64,000 nucleotides of DNA from Natrinema sp. CBA1119. Lineage in GTDB: Archaea; Halobacteriota; Halobacteria; Halobacteriales; Natrialbaceae. The notes beneath the pieces are model-generated. The model did not search any database and was not told the origin of the DNA. It saw nothing but the letters and a program-made list of their open reading frames with translations. A program made the position numbers and the translations under genes. The stretch covers positions 3,286,001 to 3,350,000 of the forward strand of contig NZ_PDBS01000001.1 of the NCBI RefSeq assembly GCF_002572525.1, read 5' to 3'. Shown one piece after another: positions 17,538 through 27,767 of this stretch. The number at the start of each line of letters is the position of its first letter. The stretch's first letter is position 1.

Positions 17538-18464
17538 ATGGAACCCGACGACACCTGGACGGCCCTCAGGAAACAGTGCGAGGCCCTCGAGCCGGGTGCG
17601 GAACTAATCACGCCGGTCTCCGAACGGCCGTTCGGAATCGAGCGGACCGCCGAGGATCGGATCGTGGTCCGGTTCGGCGACAGCGGCGAGCGGCGGTCGC
17701 TCTGGCGCGAGCAGTTCGTCGTTTTCCTCGAGCGACTTGACGAGGGGTCGATCGCCATCGAGCAACTGCAGCCGGGCGTCGAGCCGTACGCCAGCGTCGT
17801 GACGCTGGCCGACACGTACGCGACCGACGACGAGACGATCAGGTACGACGTCGACGCCGCCGGCGGGGAGACGCCGTTTCTCGTTCCAGCGACGGACGCG
17901 CGGGACCCGCCCCAGCGCGTTCACGACGATGCGATGCTGCTCGCGGCGCTGCTCGAGGGGATCGATGCCGACGACCCCGCGGCGCTCGACACCGACTCGC
18001 TGACGGATCTCTACGTGCTCGCGTCGGACGTCCAGCACGGCTCTGACAGGCTGCGCCGATCGGCCCGGGAACCGCTACTCGAGCGAATCGGGCCCGATCA
18101 GCGGCTTCACGGACGGTACGGCACGGTGAGACGGACGACGCGGGAACGCCGCCGGCCGAAGGACGCCGAAACCGTGTTCGCCGCCCTCGACGAGCGCGGC
18201 ATCCCCCGCGAGTGGGTCACCGGCATCGATCGGGACAAGTTGGACGTGGTCCTCGCAGTGACCGACCTCGAGGAGAACGAAGTCTATGACGTCGACGAGG
18301 ACGTGTACGTACAGAAGACCGGCGTCGACGAGGACGAAAAGTACTCGCGGCTGCAGGGGATCGCCGACCGGATCGACGACCTCGAGGATACCGAGGGCGA
18401 GGCCCTGCGCGAGGAGCTGGACGACATCGAAGACCGGCTCGAGGCGGCGTTATCGGCCGGATGA
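17538..18464 (+). CDS. Haloarchaeal hypothetical protein with acidic coiled-coil end
   Basis: I do not recognise a characterised family for this 308-residue protein. ATG 17538 (MEPDDTWTAL) is the first methionine with typical acidic composition. The middle (about residues 195-230) is basic, with RRTTRERRRPKDAETVFAAL. The C-terminus (about 265-305, YSRLQGIADRIDDLEDTEGE onward) is a predicted coiled coil rich in D/E/L. No membrane segment or signal peptide is seen. Arg-rich plus coiled-coil regions could suggest nucleic acid or protein binding, but this is only a composition argument. Confidence 0.7.
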   Translation: MEPDDTWTALRKQCEALEPGAELITPVSERPFGIERTAEDRIVVRFGDSGERRSLWREQFVVFLERLDEGSIAIEQLQPGVEPYASVVTLADTYATDDETIRYDVDAAGGETPFLVPATDARDPPQRVHDDAMLLAALLEGIDADDPAALDTDSLTDLYVLASDVQHGSDRLRRSAREPLLERIGPDQRLHGRYGTVRRTTRERRRPKDAETVFAALDERGIPREWVTGIDRDKLDVVLAVTDLEENEVYDVDEDVYVQKTGVDEDEKYSRLQGIADRIDDLEDTEGEALREELDDIEDRLEAALSAG

Positions 18465-18548
18465 ACTGATCGGGACAGTCGGGACGGTTCGACGGTCGAG
18501 ACGGTGGTCGTCCGATTCGCGGTTCGGGTGACGGGCCGCAACTGCGGG

Positions 18549-18815
18549 CTACCGTGCGCTGGTCCAGCCGCAATCGACGCACGCGTACGAACCCGAATCG
18601 GTGACCGTGGTTCCCGAACAGATCGGGCAAGCGGCTCGAGTCCCGCCGTCGGCGACGAGTTCCTCGGTCGATCGATCGGGTCGGGCCGAATCCGAAACGA
18701 ACGGATGACAGCTCGCACAGACGTCTCGCGTTCGACGGTGAGTCATGCTTTCGCTTCGAATTCGATGCGTGAACCGCGTGGTGACATCGTCACCGCAGGT
18801 TTCGCAGACGACCAT
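18549..18815 (-). CDS. Small double zinc-ribbon protein
   Basis: An 88-residue protein with four CxxC pairs: CETC (4-7), CASC (33-36), CPIC (64-67) and CVDC (79-82). The first two could form one zinc site and the last two a second, ribbon-like one (GSYACVDCGW). No other domain is visible. Small proteins of this kind are common in haloarchaea and are generally uncharacterised. The promoter lies in the AT-rich stretch 18825-18910. Confidence 0.75.
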   Translation of the reverse strand: MVVCETCGDDVTTRFTHRIRSESMTHRRTRDVCASCHPFVSDSARPDRSTEELVADGGTRAACPICSGTTVTDSGSYACVDCGWTSAR

Positions 18816-19084
18816 GATGTGCGAACCATTGACATCGAGGGGTAAAAATTTTGCCCATATGTTCTCCTATCCCGATGTAATGGACTGGTCTGTAATATAG
18901 AATCGCGTATTGCACTATGTCTCATTTCTATTTGGCTGTATAAGTGGCTATTCAGTTGGGTTTGGAATGCGGGGAGAGGGCAAAATTGCGAAGAACGGCG
19001 CGATGCGCTGGGGCCAGGCGGCCGCGGTCTTGAGATACTGGCAACTCACAAACGCTTTTGGCTACACGCCGCCTACGTCGATTC

Positions 19085-19669
19085 ATGTACGTCCGGGACG
19101 CGAAAAACAGGGAAGAGGTCTGGTTGCTGGATCACATCGAGTCGATGGGCCTCGACGAGACGGCGTTTCGATCGCGCGATTACGTCGTCGCGGTCGACGA
19201 GGAATCCGGCGAGAAGGCCGGGTTCGGTCGTATCCGCGTCCACAAGCCCGACGAGAGCGAGGACGTCTGCGAACTGACCAGTATCGGCGTCCTCGAGGGC
19301 TGGCGCGGAGAGGGCGTCGGCGCCCACGTCGTCGAACGGCTCGTGGAGTACGCGAGCGACGAGGGGTTCGACACCGTCTATACCCTGACCGGCGAGGGAG
19401 GGTATCTCGCTCAGTTCGGCTTCCAACGGATCGACGAATCCGACCTGCCGTCCGTTCTACAGGACCGGCTCGCGGCCAAACGCGACGGCGTCGATCCGGA
19501 CGCAGTGGCGCTTTCGATCGATGTCGCCGAGTTTCGACTGCCCGACCGGCTCCGGGACGCGTTCAAGAACGCACCGGACGGGCGCGACGACGCGGACGAC
19601 GAGGAGTCACCGGAAGACTTCGGCATCGACCCCGAATCGGCGACGTATAAGTACGATACGGGCCGCTAA
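19085..19669 (+). CDS. GNAT-family N-acetyltransferase
   Basis: Transfers an acyl group from acetyl-CoA to an unknown amine. The coenzyme-A loop is IGVLEGWRGEGVGAHVVERL (R/Q-x2-G-x-G/A pattern, about residues 71-90), followed by the YASDEGFDTVYTL strand and a GYLAQFGFQRI segment typical of the fold's end. ATG 19085 (MYVRDAKNREEV) is used; the upstream sequence is not protein-like. The last 40 residues are acidic and probably disordered. No neighbour suggests the substrate. Confidence 0.82.
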   Translation: MYVRDAKNREEVWLLDHIESMGLDETAFRSRDYVVAVDEESGEKAGFGRIRVHKPDESEDVCELTSIGVLEGWRGEGVGAHVVERLVEYASDEGFDTVYTLTGEGGYLAQFGFQRIDESDLPSVLQDRLAAKRDGVDPDAVALSIDVAEFRLPDRLRDAFKNAPDGRDDADDEESPEDFGIDPESATYKYDTGR

Positions 19670-19692
19670 CCGTGAGGTCCTCCTCACTGCGG

Positions 19693-19932
19693 TCACCGGT
19701 TCGGGCCCGCTCCGGCCGATCGCTCCGGGAAGCCGTGGCGGAACGCGATCCAACCGATCCCGGAGAGAAACACCATCGGGGGCAGGACGGCAAAGGCCCA
19801 CAGCGGATCCAGTCCCCAGCGGAGCAAGAGACCGAGATTTACCATTCCGAGCGCGAGAAACGGCGCGACGTAGCGGGCGGCACGGCGACGATCGGCCGCA
19901 TCGTTGGACCCACCCGTCGATTCCGTTGCCAT
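19693..19932 (-). CDS. Small two-helix membrane protein
   Basis: A 79-residue protein from ATG 19932, with a polar N-terminus (ATESTGGSNDAADRRRAARY) and two hydrophobic helices, about residues 22-40 (VAPFLALGMVNLGLLLRWG) and 43-63. It is a haloarchaeal-style small membrane protein of unknown role. An upstream in-frame start at 19959 would add nine residues. It converges with the acetyltransferase gene and is divergent from the next gene. Confidence 0.65.
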   Translation of the reverse strand: MATESTGGSNDAADRRRAARYVAPFLALGMVNLGLLLRWGLDPLWAFAVLPPMVFLSGIGWIAFRHGFPERSAGAGPNR

Positions 19933-19988
19933 GACCGAGACAATGTCGGCTCGAGACATAAGCGGTTGTTGCGATCGAAGTGATATTT

Positions 19989-20333
19989 ATGAGTTCGAAC
20001 CAATCAGATTCGACTGCTGCGCGGATCGATTCCGATGACAGCGACGACCGCGACGGCGAAAGCGACGAGGTCCGCGTCTGGCTCGTCGAGCGAACGTACG
20101 GCGATGACGAGCTCAACCTCATCATCCTCGTCTACGCGACCGAAGACGGTCGACGGTACCACCGTCGCGAGCGGGCCCTGACGAGCTTTACTGGGCCCGC
20201 TCGAGAGACGAAAGCCGGACTTCTCGTCTCGTCCGATGCGCTCGGGAGCGTCGACGATCCGGAGACGCGAGAGCGTTATGCCGACGAAGCATCGCGGATG
20301 GCGGCGCAACACGATCCGACCGACAGCGTTTGA
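19989..20333 (+). CDS. Haloarchaeal hypothetical protein
   Basis: A 114-residue acidic soluble protein. The first 25 residues are a D/S-rich tail ([15 protein letters not shown]). The core [28 protein letters not shown] looks like beta strands, followed by [10 protein letters not shown]. No catalytic motif or zinc site is visible and I do not recognise the family. ATG 19989 has TATA-like AT-rich sequence close upstream; GTG 19980 would add three residues. It precedes the methylmalonyl-CoA mutase gene by 88 bases. Confidence 0.65.
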   Translation: MSSNQSDSTAARIDSDDSDDRDGESDEVRVWLVERTYGDDELNLIILVYATEDGRRYHRRERALTSFTGPARETKAGLLVSSDALGSVDDPETRERYADEASRMAAQHDPTDSV

Positions 20334-20421
20334 ACCGATCGGAACGCGGGTCTGCTGGACGGACGCGCAAACGCGACGCGTTCATCAAAGTTCAAGCCCC
20401 GGCCGGTCCACAGTGACCATA

Positions 20422-22104
<1,683 letters not shown>

Positions 22105-22279
22105 ACGACTGGATATCGAATTCGGTTCGCGTAATACCGCCCATCCGACTCGAGTAATACCCTTTTACAGCCCCTCCCGTCGGGCGATTCGAAGACAACG
22201 CTCTATTGAGCGGGGAATTCGAAGGAACGGTCGGATCTGTTTATCCTTGTCTCGGGTAACCGCCTGTCGTGAGCGCACT

Positions 22280-24484
22280 ATGAGCGACCACCCCGACGAG
22301 CGATCGACCCCGGTATCGGAGTCGTCCGACAACTATCCATCAGCGTCCCGTCGTCGCGTGCTGCAGGCGGCCGCAGCCGCGGGCGGTGTCGTCGGTCTGA
22401 GCGGGATCGGTGCCGCCCAGTTCGATACCCAGACGATCGAACTCGGCGCCGAAACGAGCGGCTGGCAGGGCGTCTCGCCTGACGCCATCGCGGACGAGAC
22501 GAACCCGACACTTGAACTCGAGGAGGGGACCACGTACGAAGTCACGTGGGAGAACCTCGACGGTGCCGCACACAACTTCGTCATCGTCGACAGCGAGGGC
22601 GAGGAACTCGAGCGGACGGAACTCATGAGCGAGCAGGGCGAGACCCAGACGCTCGAGTTCGAGGCGACGAGCGAGATGGCGGAGTACTACTGTGAACCCC
22701 ACCGGGCCACGATGCGCGGAGAGATTTCGCTCGGCGGCGGAGACGAGGCCGGTGAGGAATCGGGAGACGGTCAGAGCCAGGCCTTCTTCCAGTCGGGGAC
22801 GGAAATCGGCGTCCGGACCATCGCGGAGGGAATGACCGCGCCGACGGATATGGCGGTCGCTGACGAGGAGCAAAACCGCTACTTCGTCGCCGACCAGACC
22901 GGCGAGCTCTGGGTCGTCACCGACGACGGGCTCCAGGACGAGCCGTTCCTCGACGTGAGCGATCGGATGGTCGAACTCGGGACGTTCGAGGGCGACTACG
23001 CGGATCCGAACCAGGACTACGACGAACGCGGGCTGCTCGGAATCGAGTTCCACCCCGAGTTCTCGGAGAACGGTCGCTTTTACGTCCACTACAGCGCGCC
23101 ATCGAACGACGAGACGCCCGACGGCTGGAGTCACGTCGAGGTCGTCTCCGAGTTCCAGGCCAACGAGGACATGAGTCAGGGTGATCCCGAATCCGAACGA
23201 GTCCTGATGGAGTTCCAGAAGCCCCAGTACAACCACGACGCGGGGCCGATGGCGTTCGGGCCCGACGGCTACCTCTACGTCCCGATGGGCGACGGCGGCG
23301 GGGCGAACGACAACATGGAAGGGCACGTCGACGACTGGTACGACGGCAACGAAGGTGGGAACGGACAGGACGTCAGCGAGAACCTGCTCGGAAGCGTCCT
23401 TCGCGTCGACGTCGATCAGGAGGGCGAGGACCGACCGTACGGTATTCCCGAGGACAACCCGCTGGTCGATTCCGACGAGGGTCTCGACGAACACTATGCG
23501 TGGGGCTTCCGAAACCCGTTCGGCATCTCGTTCGACAGCGACGGTCGGCTGTTCGTCGCCGACGCCGGTCAGGACCTGTTCGAAGAAGCGAACATCGTCG
23601 AGTCCGGCGGGAACTACGGCTGGAACGTGAAGGAAGGGACTCACTGCTTCAGCACGGACAGCCCGAGTCAGCCGCCGGAGGACTGTCCTGACTCGGCTCC
23701 CGACGAACCGCCGTACGACGGCCAGGAGTTCCAGGACCCGATCGTCGAGTACCCCCACGTCTATCAGGAGGAGATGGTCGGCATCGTGATTGTCGGCGGT
23801 CACGTCTACGAAGCCGGGCAAGTCGAGGGACTCGACGGGAAGTACATCTTCGGTGACTGGACGGCTGATCCGTCCCGCGAAGAGCCGGCGGGCCGACTTC
23901 TCGCCGCCTCGGATTCCGACGGTGGCGGAGCCGAACCGATGGATGGTGATGCAAGCGGGAACGAGACGGCTGCGATGAACGAGTCAGCTGGTGGGAATGA
24001 AACGGCTGCGATGAACGAATCGGCCGATGGGAATGAAACGGCTGCCGGAAACGAAACCGCGACCGACGCGGCCGGAGGTGGCGAGGAACAGGTAGTCCCG
24101 CGAGACGAACTCTGGGAGATGGAAGAACTGCAGGTCGCTGGCACCGAAGACGGATCCTTCCCCTACTTCGTCCGCATGTTCGGCCAGGACGACGACGGGA
24201 ACGTGTACGTGCTCGCAAATCAAGAGGGTACCCCGACGGGCGACACGGGCGCGGTCATGCAGATCGTCCCACCGGGAGAGGGCGACTCCCTCTCGATGCC
24301 AGAGGGAGGCGACGAAGCCGCCCCCGAAGAACAGGAAACCGACGAGAACGCGACGGACGACACACAAGACGAGCCGATCGGAGAGGGTAACGAGACGGCG
24401 GATAACGAAACCGCGAACAACGAAACCGAGATGAACGACACTGCAACCACCGACAACGTAACCGACGACAACGCGACCGACTAG
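22280..24484 (+). CDS. Secreted cupredoxin-sugar dehydrogenase fusion protein
   Basis: Tat signal peptide (SRRRVLQAAAAAGGVVGL), then a plastocyanin-like domain (about residues 50-155) with likely copper ligands in AAHNF and YYCEPHRATM. A glucose/sorbosone dehydrogenase-type beta-propeller follows (about 175-690: APTDMAVADEEQNRYFVADQ, LLGIEFHPEF, GFRNPFGISF). The relatives are PQQ-dependent soluble sugar dehydrogenases, so this enzyme may pass electrons from sugar oxidation directly to its own copper site. An Asn/Glu/Thr-rich insert near 555-600 and a C-terminal tail carry at least 13 N-x-S/T sequons. No membrane anchor is visible. It lies between mcmA and mce, an unexpected position. Confidence 0.85.
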   Translation: MSDHPDERSTPVSESSDNYPSASRRRVLQAAAAAGGVVGLSGIGAAQFDTQTIELGAETSGWQGVSPDAIADETNPTLELEEGTTYEVTWENLDGAAHNFVIVDSEGEELERTELMSEQGETQTLEFEATSEMAEYYCEPHRATMRGEISLGGGDEAGEESGDGQSQAFFQSGTEIGVRTIAEGMTAPTDMAVADEEQNRYFVADQTGELWVVTDDGLQDEPFLDVSDRMVELGTFEGDYADPNQDYDERGLLGIEFHPEFSENGRFYVHYSAPSNDETPDGWSHVEVVSEFQANEDMSQGDPESERVLMEFQKPQYNHDAGPMAFGPDGYLYVPMGDGGGANDNMEGHVDDWYDGNEGGNGQDVSENLLGSVLRVDVDQEGEDRPYGIPEDNPLVDSDEGLDEHYAWGFRNPFGISFDSDGRLFVADAGQDLFEEANIVESGGNYGWNVKEGTHCFSTDSPSQPPEDCPDSAPDEPPYDGQEFQDPIVEYPHVYQEEMVGIVIVGGHVYEAGQVEGLDGKYIFGDWTADPSREEPAGRLLAASDSDGGGAEPMDGDASGNETAAMNESAGGNETAAMNESADGNETAAGNETATDAAGGGEEQVVPRDELWEMEELQVAGTEDGSFPYFVRMFGQDDDGNVYVLANQEGTPTGDTGAVMQIVPPGEGDSLSMPEGGDEAAPEEQETDENATDDTQDEPIGEGNETADNETANNETEMNDTATTDNVTDDNATD

Positions 24485-24779
24485 GCGTAACGGCTCGAGT
24501 CGCCGCCCTCGAGCGGAACGCGATCCGCTCGTGTCAGTGGCTGTTATGTCGATTTTCACCTGGCAGAGCGGTTACTTCGACTTCCGAGGTACCGATTCAG
24601 AAACCCCATCGAGGAGCTGAATACGGTGGCCGAACTCGACGGCGGATCCGCTGATCGGCTGTCCGAGCACCGGAATCTGAACTGATAGGTCGCATGACAC
24701 TGCCCCCGTTCCTCGAGTGCGACTCGAACGCCACGAAAAAACATAACAATAACACGGCCCCACCGTGCAGTACAATCCG

Positions 24780-25166
24780 ATGCACTTCGACCACGCCGGA
24801 ATCGCGATCGACGACGCACAGGCCCTCGCAGCGCTGTATGACGACCTCTTCGGTCTCGAGGCGGTTCACGAGGAGGTGTTTGACGGGATGCGCGTCGTCT
24901 TCCTCGACTGCGGTGACGGTTACTTCGAACTGCTCGAACCGCTCGAAGCGGACGGAACGATCGCCCGCTACCTCGAGGACAACGGAGCGGGAATCCACCA
25001 TCTCGCGCTCGCGACCGAGGACATCGAAGGTGCCCTCGAGACGGTCCGTGACCACGACGTGACGCTGATCGACGAGGAGCCGCGACCGGGCGCGTGGGGC
25101 CACTCGGTTGCGTTCTTGCATCCCAAGGACACCGGCGGCATCCTGATCGAACTCGTCGAACACTGA
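24780..25166 (+). CDS. mce: Methylmalonyl-CoA epimerase
   Basis: Converts (S)- to (R)-methylmalonyl-CoA for the mutase. It is a vicinal-oxygen-chelate fold protein of 128 residues with metal ligands in FDHAGIAI (His), YFELLEP (Glu/Gln position), GIHHLAL (His) and GILIELVE (Glu). ATG 24780 (MHFDHAG) matches family N-termini; a GTG at 24765 would add MQYNP and cannot be excluded. The gene is 2.7 kb from mcmA, with the cupredoxin-dehydrogenase between them, whereas these two genes are commonly adjacent. Confidence 0.93.
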   Translation: MHFDHAGIAIDDAQALAALYDDLFGLEAVHEEVFDGMRVVFLDCGDGYFELLEPLEADGTIARYLEDNGAGIHHLALATEDIEGALETVRDHDVTLIDEEPRPGAWGHSVAFLHPKDTGGILIELVEH

Positions 25167-25183
25167 TCGTCTCGGCTCTCGTT

Positions 25184-26122
25184 TTACTCCCCAGCCGAAT
25201 CGTCATACTCGGCCGCAGTGATCCGCTGGCTCTCGTCGCCGGTCTCGTGGTGAACGTCGACGCGTTCCGGATACCGCCCCTCGAGATCGATTCGGGCCGC
25301 GTAGTCGGCGGTGCCGAGACAATCGATACAGGTGCCGTCCTCCTGGTCGCCGACGGCGACGGTGATCGCGAGGACATCTCGTCGCTCGTCGTACTCCGTC
25401 TCGGCCAGCGAGAGGCCGTGACACGGCGTCGGAATCGTGATATCGCCGTCGACGATCACCGTTTCGTCCGCGAACTCGACGGTCGCACCGTCCTCGTCCG
25501 TTCCGCCCGCACACTCCCGCTCGCCGACCTCGAGGGACGCGTCTGCAACCACTGGGGTCGGACAGGATATCGAGGTCGAGATCGACTCCGTCTGCGTGCC
25601 GGTTTCGCTTAGTGTCAGGGTCGTTCGAGAACGGGTGCAGTCGAAGGGGCTGCGGTCGATTCCGTCGGTGACGGTCGCCTCGCTCGTGCCGTCGTCGCTG
25701 CTCGTCGTGACGGTGATCGCGTACGACCGTGGTTCGACGAGGACGAGCGTGATCGCACCGCCCGCCGCGAGATCGAGATCGGGCTCGAACAACGCGCCGC
25801 CGTCGTTGTCCGTGTCATCGTTTCCGCCATCGTCATCCTCGTCGGCCGTAATCGTAACGGAGACCGTTCGATCGGTCTCGCCCTCGTTTCGCAGTTCGAA
25901 CTCGTGTGGCGGGTGGGCGTCGGGGAACGGAACCTCGTCGGGATCGCCGACTTCGATCGTGTCGGCCGAGCTCGATCGGGTAGTATCGCTCGAGTCGGTC
26001 GCGGACTCGTCACCGTCGGTACCGGGACGGTCCGACTGGAGTCGGTCGAACGTCGAACCCGTGCAGCCGGCCAGTCCACAGACCGCGCCGGTCGTTCCGG
26101 CGAGGAGGTCTCGTCGTCGCAT
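25184..26122 (-). CDS. Tat-exported lipoprotein, unknown function
   Basis: Starts MRRRDLLAGTTGAVCGLAGC, a twin-arginine signal with a lipobox (LAGC), so the mature protein should be lipid-anchored outside the cell. A Ser/Thr/Asp-rich linker follows (about residues 27-60). The rest looks like beta-sandwich repeats; FELRNEGETDRTVSVTITAD resembles a domain common in haloarchaeal surface lipoproteins. Two close cysteines (GTCIDCLG) and others (CAGG, CHGL, CPTP) may form disulfides. No enzyme motif is visible. ATG 26122 is chosen over a GTG five codons upstream because the signal begins there. Confidence 0.75.
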   Translation of the reverse strand: MRRRDLLAGTTGAVCGLAGCTGSTFDRLQSDRPGTDGDESATDSSDTTRSSSADTIEVGDPDEVPFPDAHPPHEFELRNEGETDRTVSVTITADEDDDGGNDDTDNDGGALFEPDLDLAAGGAITLVLVEPRSYAITVTTSSDDGTSEATVTDGIDRSPFDCTRSRTTLTLSETGTQTESISTSISCPTPVVADASLEVGERECAGGTDEDGATVEFADETVIVDGDITIPTPCHGLSLAETEYDERRDVLAITVAVGDQEDGTCIDCLGTADYAARIDLEGRYPERVDVHHETGDESQRITAAEYDDSAGE

Positions 26123-26263
26123 ACGCGTTTCCACCACGATGCGGAATAAACACCTTTGTCAAGCGCTCTAACCTGTCCGCTGGAGGGATAGTCAGCGCTC
26201 CCGAAACAGGCAAATGTCACGGGTGAACTGAAACCCGTCGCACGTATAGGAGAGCGTAGGAAA

Positions 26264-26740
26264 ATGAGTATGACCGACCTCCTGCAACGCGAGACACGGC
26301 GCGGCAGTCCGAGCGAGAGTCCCCGACGGTCGGAGACGGACGCTAGTTCGATACCCGAAAACGGGCTGTTTCGGATCGCACGCGTCCTGTTCGGTGCCGT
26401 CCTCGCGTTCATGGCGACAGACAACCTCCGGAGCCTCGAGGGCCGAGTACAGTTCGCCGAAACGAAGGGCGTCCCCGTCCCGTCGTTTTCGGTGCCCGCG
26501 ATAAGCGGCGGACTCCTGTTCGGCGGTATCGGGATCGCGCTGTGGCGGGTGCCGGCCGCCTCCGCCGCCGCAGTAGCCGGATTCTTCGCCACCGCCACGC
26601 CGCTGATGCACGATTTCTGGAACATCGACGACCCGGAAGCAAAACAACAACAGATCAACGACTTCTCGAAGAACACCGCCCTGCTTGGAGCGGCGCTCGC
26701 ATTCGTGCAACTGGGGCGATCCACGGAACCCGACGCGTGA
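26264..26740 (+). CDS. DoxX-like membrane protein
   Basis: A four-helix membrane protein of 158 residues. After a polar 35-residue N-terminus the helices are at about 36-55 (LFRIARVLFGAVLAFMATDN), 74-92, 97-118 and 136-152. The FRIARVLFGAVLAF...LEGRVQFAETKGVPVP pattern is that of the DoxX/SURF4-like group, whose roles include quinone-linked thiosulfate oxidation and stress functions. The 3' end with the stop codon has been duplicated just downstream (listed separately). Confidence 0.75.
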   Translation: MSMTDLLQRETRRGSPSESPRRSETDASSIPENGLFRIARVLFGAVLAFMATDNLRSLEGRVQFAETKGVPVPSFSVPAISGGLLFGGIGIALWRVPAASAAAVAGFFATATPLMHDFWNIDDPEAKQQQINDFSKNTALLGAALAFVQLGRSTEPDA

Positions 26741-26769
26741 TGGGACGGTCCACAGAACCCGACGCGTGA
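26720..26769 (+). repeat. Tandem duplication of the doxX-like gene's end
   Basis: A 21-base sequence covering the last codons and stop (tccacggaacccgacgcgtga, positions 26720-26740) recurs at 26749-26769 with one mismatch, giving a 29-base period. The second copy lies outside the gene. Confidence 0.8.
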
Positions 26770-26829
26770 GTTCGCCCGGCCGGCACCTCGAGGCCGGCCG
26801 CGCGGTCCGGAAGCGAGTGACGCCGATCG

Positions 26830-27468
26830 TCAGCCGAAGTTTTCGATTAACGCTTCGTCCGGGTCGCCGCCGGCGTCGTCGATCGCCTCGGCGACGAACG
26901 TGACGAAGTCTTCGAAGCCGAACGCGTACAGCTGGCCGTCCTCACGGTGCGTGGCGATCGCATCCGCCAAGGTGTCGTCATCGTCCTCGTCGACGTACCG
27001 AATCGTTGCACCGGCACTCTCGAGCGCCTCGAGGCGATCGGTGTGGGCCGGTTCGTCCGCCTGATAGATCACGACGGCGTCGCGGCCCGCGTTGTGAGCC
27101 GCTTCGGCGATCGCGACCGCGGGACCGATCCCCGGCCCGCCGGCGACCGCGACGACGTCGTCCTCGCCGTCGTAGGTAATTCTGCCGAACGGCCCCTCGA
27201 CGTTGACGGTTTCACCGGCCTCGAGGTCGGCGAGCCACGGCGAGAGGTCGCCGTCGGGATCGATGCCGACCGTGAGTTCGAACGTCGCTCCGACGTCCGG
27301 CGACGAGAGCGTGTAGTGACGCGAAAGCACCTCGTCGTCGGGGCTGGCCCGGAGCAAGACGAACTGGCCCGGCAGGGCGTCGAACCCGTCGGGCGTTTCG
27401 AGCTCGAGTGCAACGGTGTCCGGACCGACTTCGGTGACCGATTCGACGGTGACTGGCGTCCCTTCCAT
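26830..27468 (-). CDS. FAD/NAD(P)-binding oxidoreductase (ferredoxin reductase-like)
   Basis: Flavin reductase of the ferredoxin-NADP+ reductase superfamily, 212 residues. The FAD site is RHYTLSSP (R-x-Y-T/S-x-x-S, about residue 50), and the nucleotide-binding loop is AVAGGPGIGPAVAIAEAA (about 106-123). The C-terminal strand YAFGFEDFVTFV replaces the usual CGP motif. There is no iron-sulfur domain, so the partner is separate. It is transcribed divergently from korA with a 300-base gap; a link to ferredoxin turnover by Kor is plausible but only inferred. Confidence 0.85.
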   Translation of the reverse strand: MEGTPVTVESVTEVGPDTVALELETPDGFDALPGQFVLLRASPDDEVLSRHYTLSSPDVGATFELTVGIDPDGDLSPWLADLEAGETVNVEGPFGRITYDGEDDVVAVAGGPGIGPAVAIAEAAHNAGRDAVVIYQADEPAHTDRLEALESAGATIRYVDEDDDDTLADAIATHREDGQLYAFGFEDFVTFVAEAIDDAGGDPDEALIENFG

Positions 27469-27734
27469 GTCGACTCCGTTCGGGGGCGGGTCGAAAAGTC
27501 GTTCCGTTCCATCGCCGCCGCCGGTTCGACTCGATTCCGGTCGTGAGCCGAGATCGTGTTACGGGCACGGACGGTGAAACTGACCATGTGCTTCGATATC
27601 ACATTCACCGCGTTACCCGTTTCTTTCCGTTGGTAACCGTCACCGGCGCAATTTGTAACGATTAATGAAAACTGTCCCTGCCTATCGAACATATCACCCA
27701 CCGTTGCGGTTGTCCGGTTGGGGTTTCAGAAGCC

Positions 27735-27744
27735 TTTTCATTTA
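27735..27744 (+). promoter_or_regulatory. TATA box of korA
   Basis: The sequence ttttcattta is centred 28 bases before the korA ATG at 27768, consistent with a leaderless korAB transcript and with choosing 27768 over the upstream in-frame start at 27744. Confidence 0.45.
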
Positions 27745-27767
27745 TGGGGGGCAAGGCTCAGCATAAC

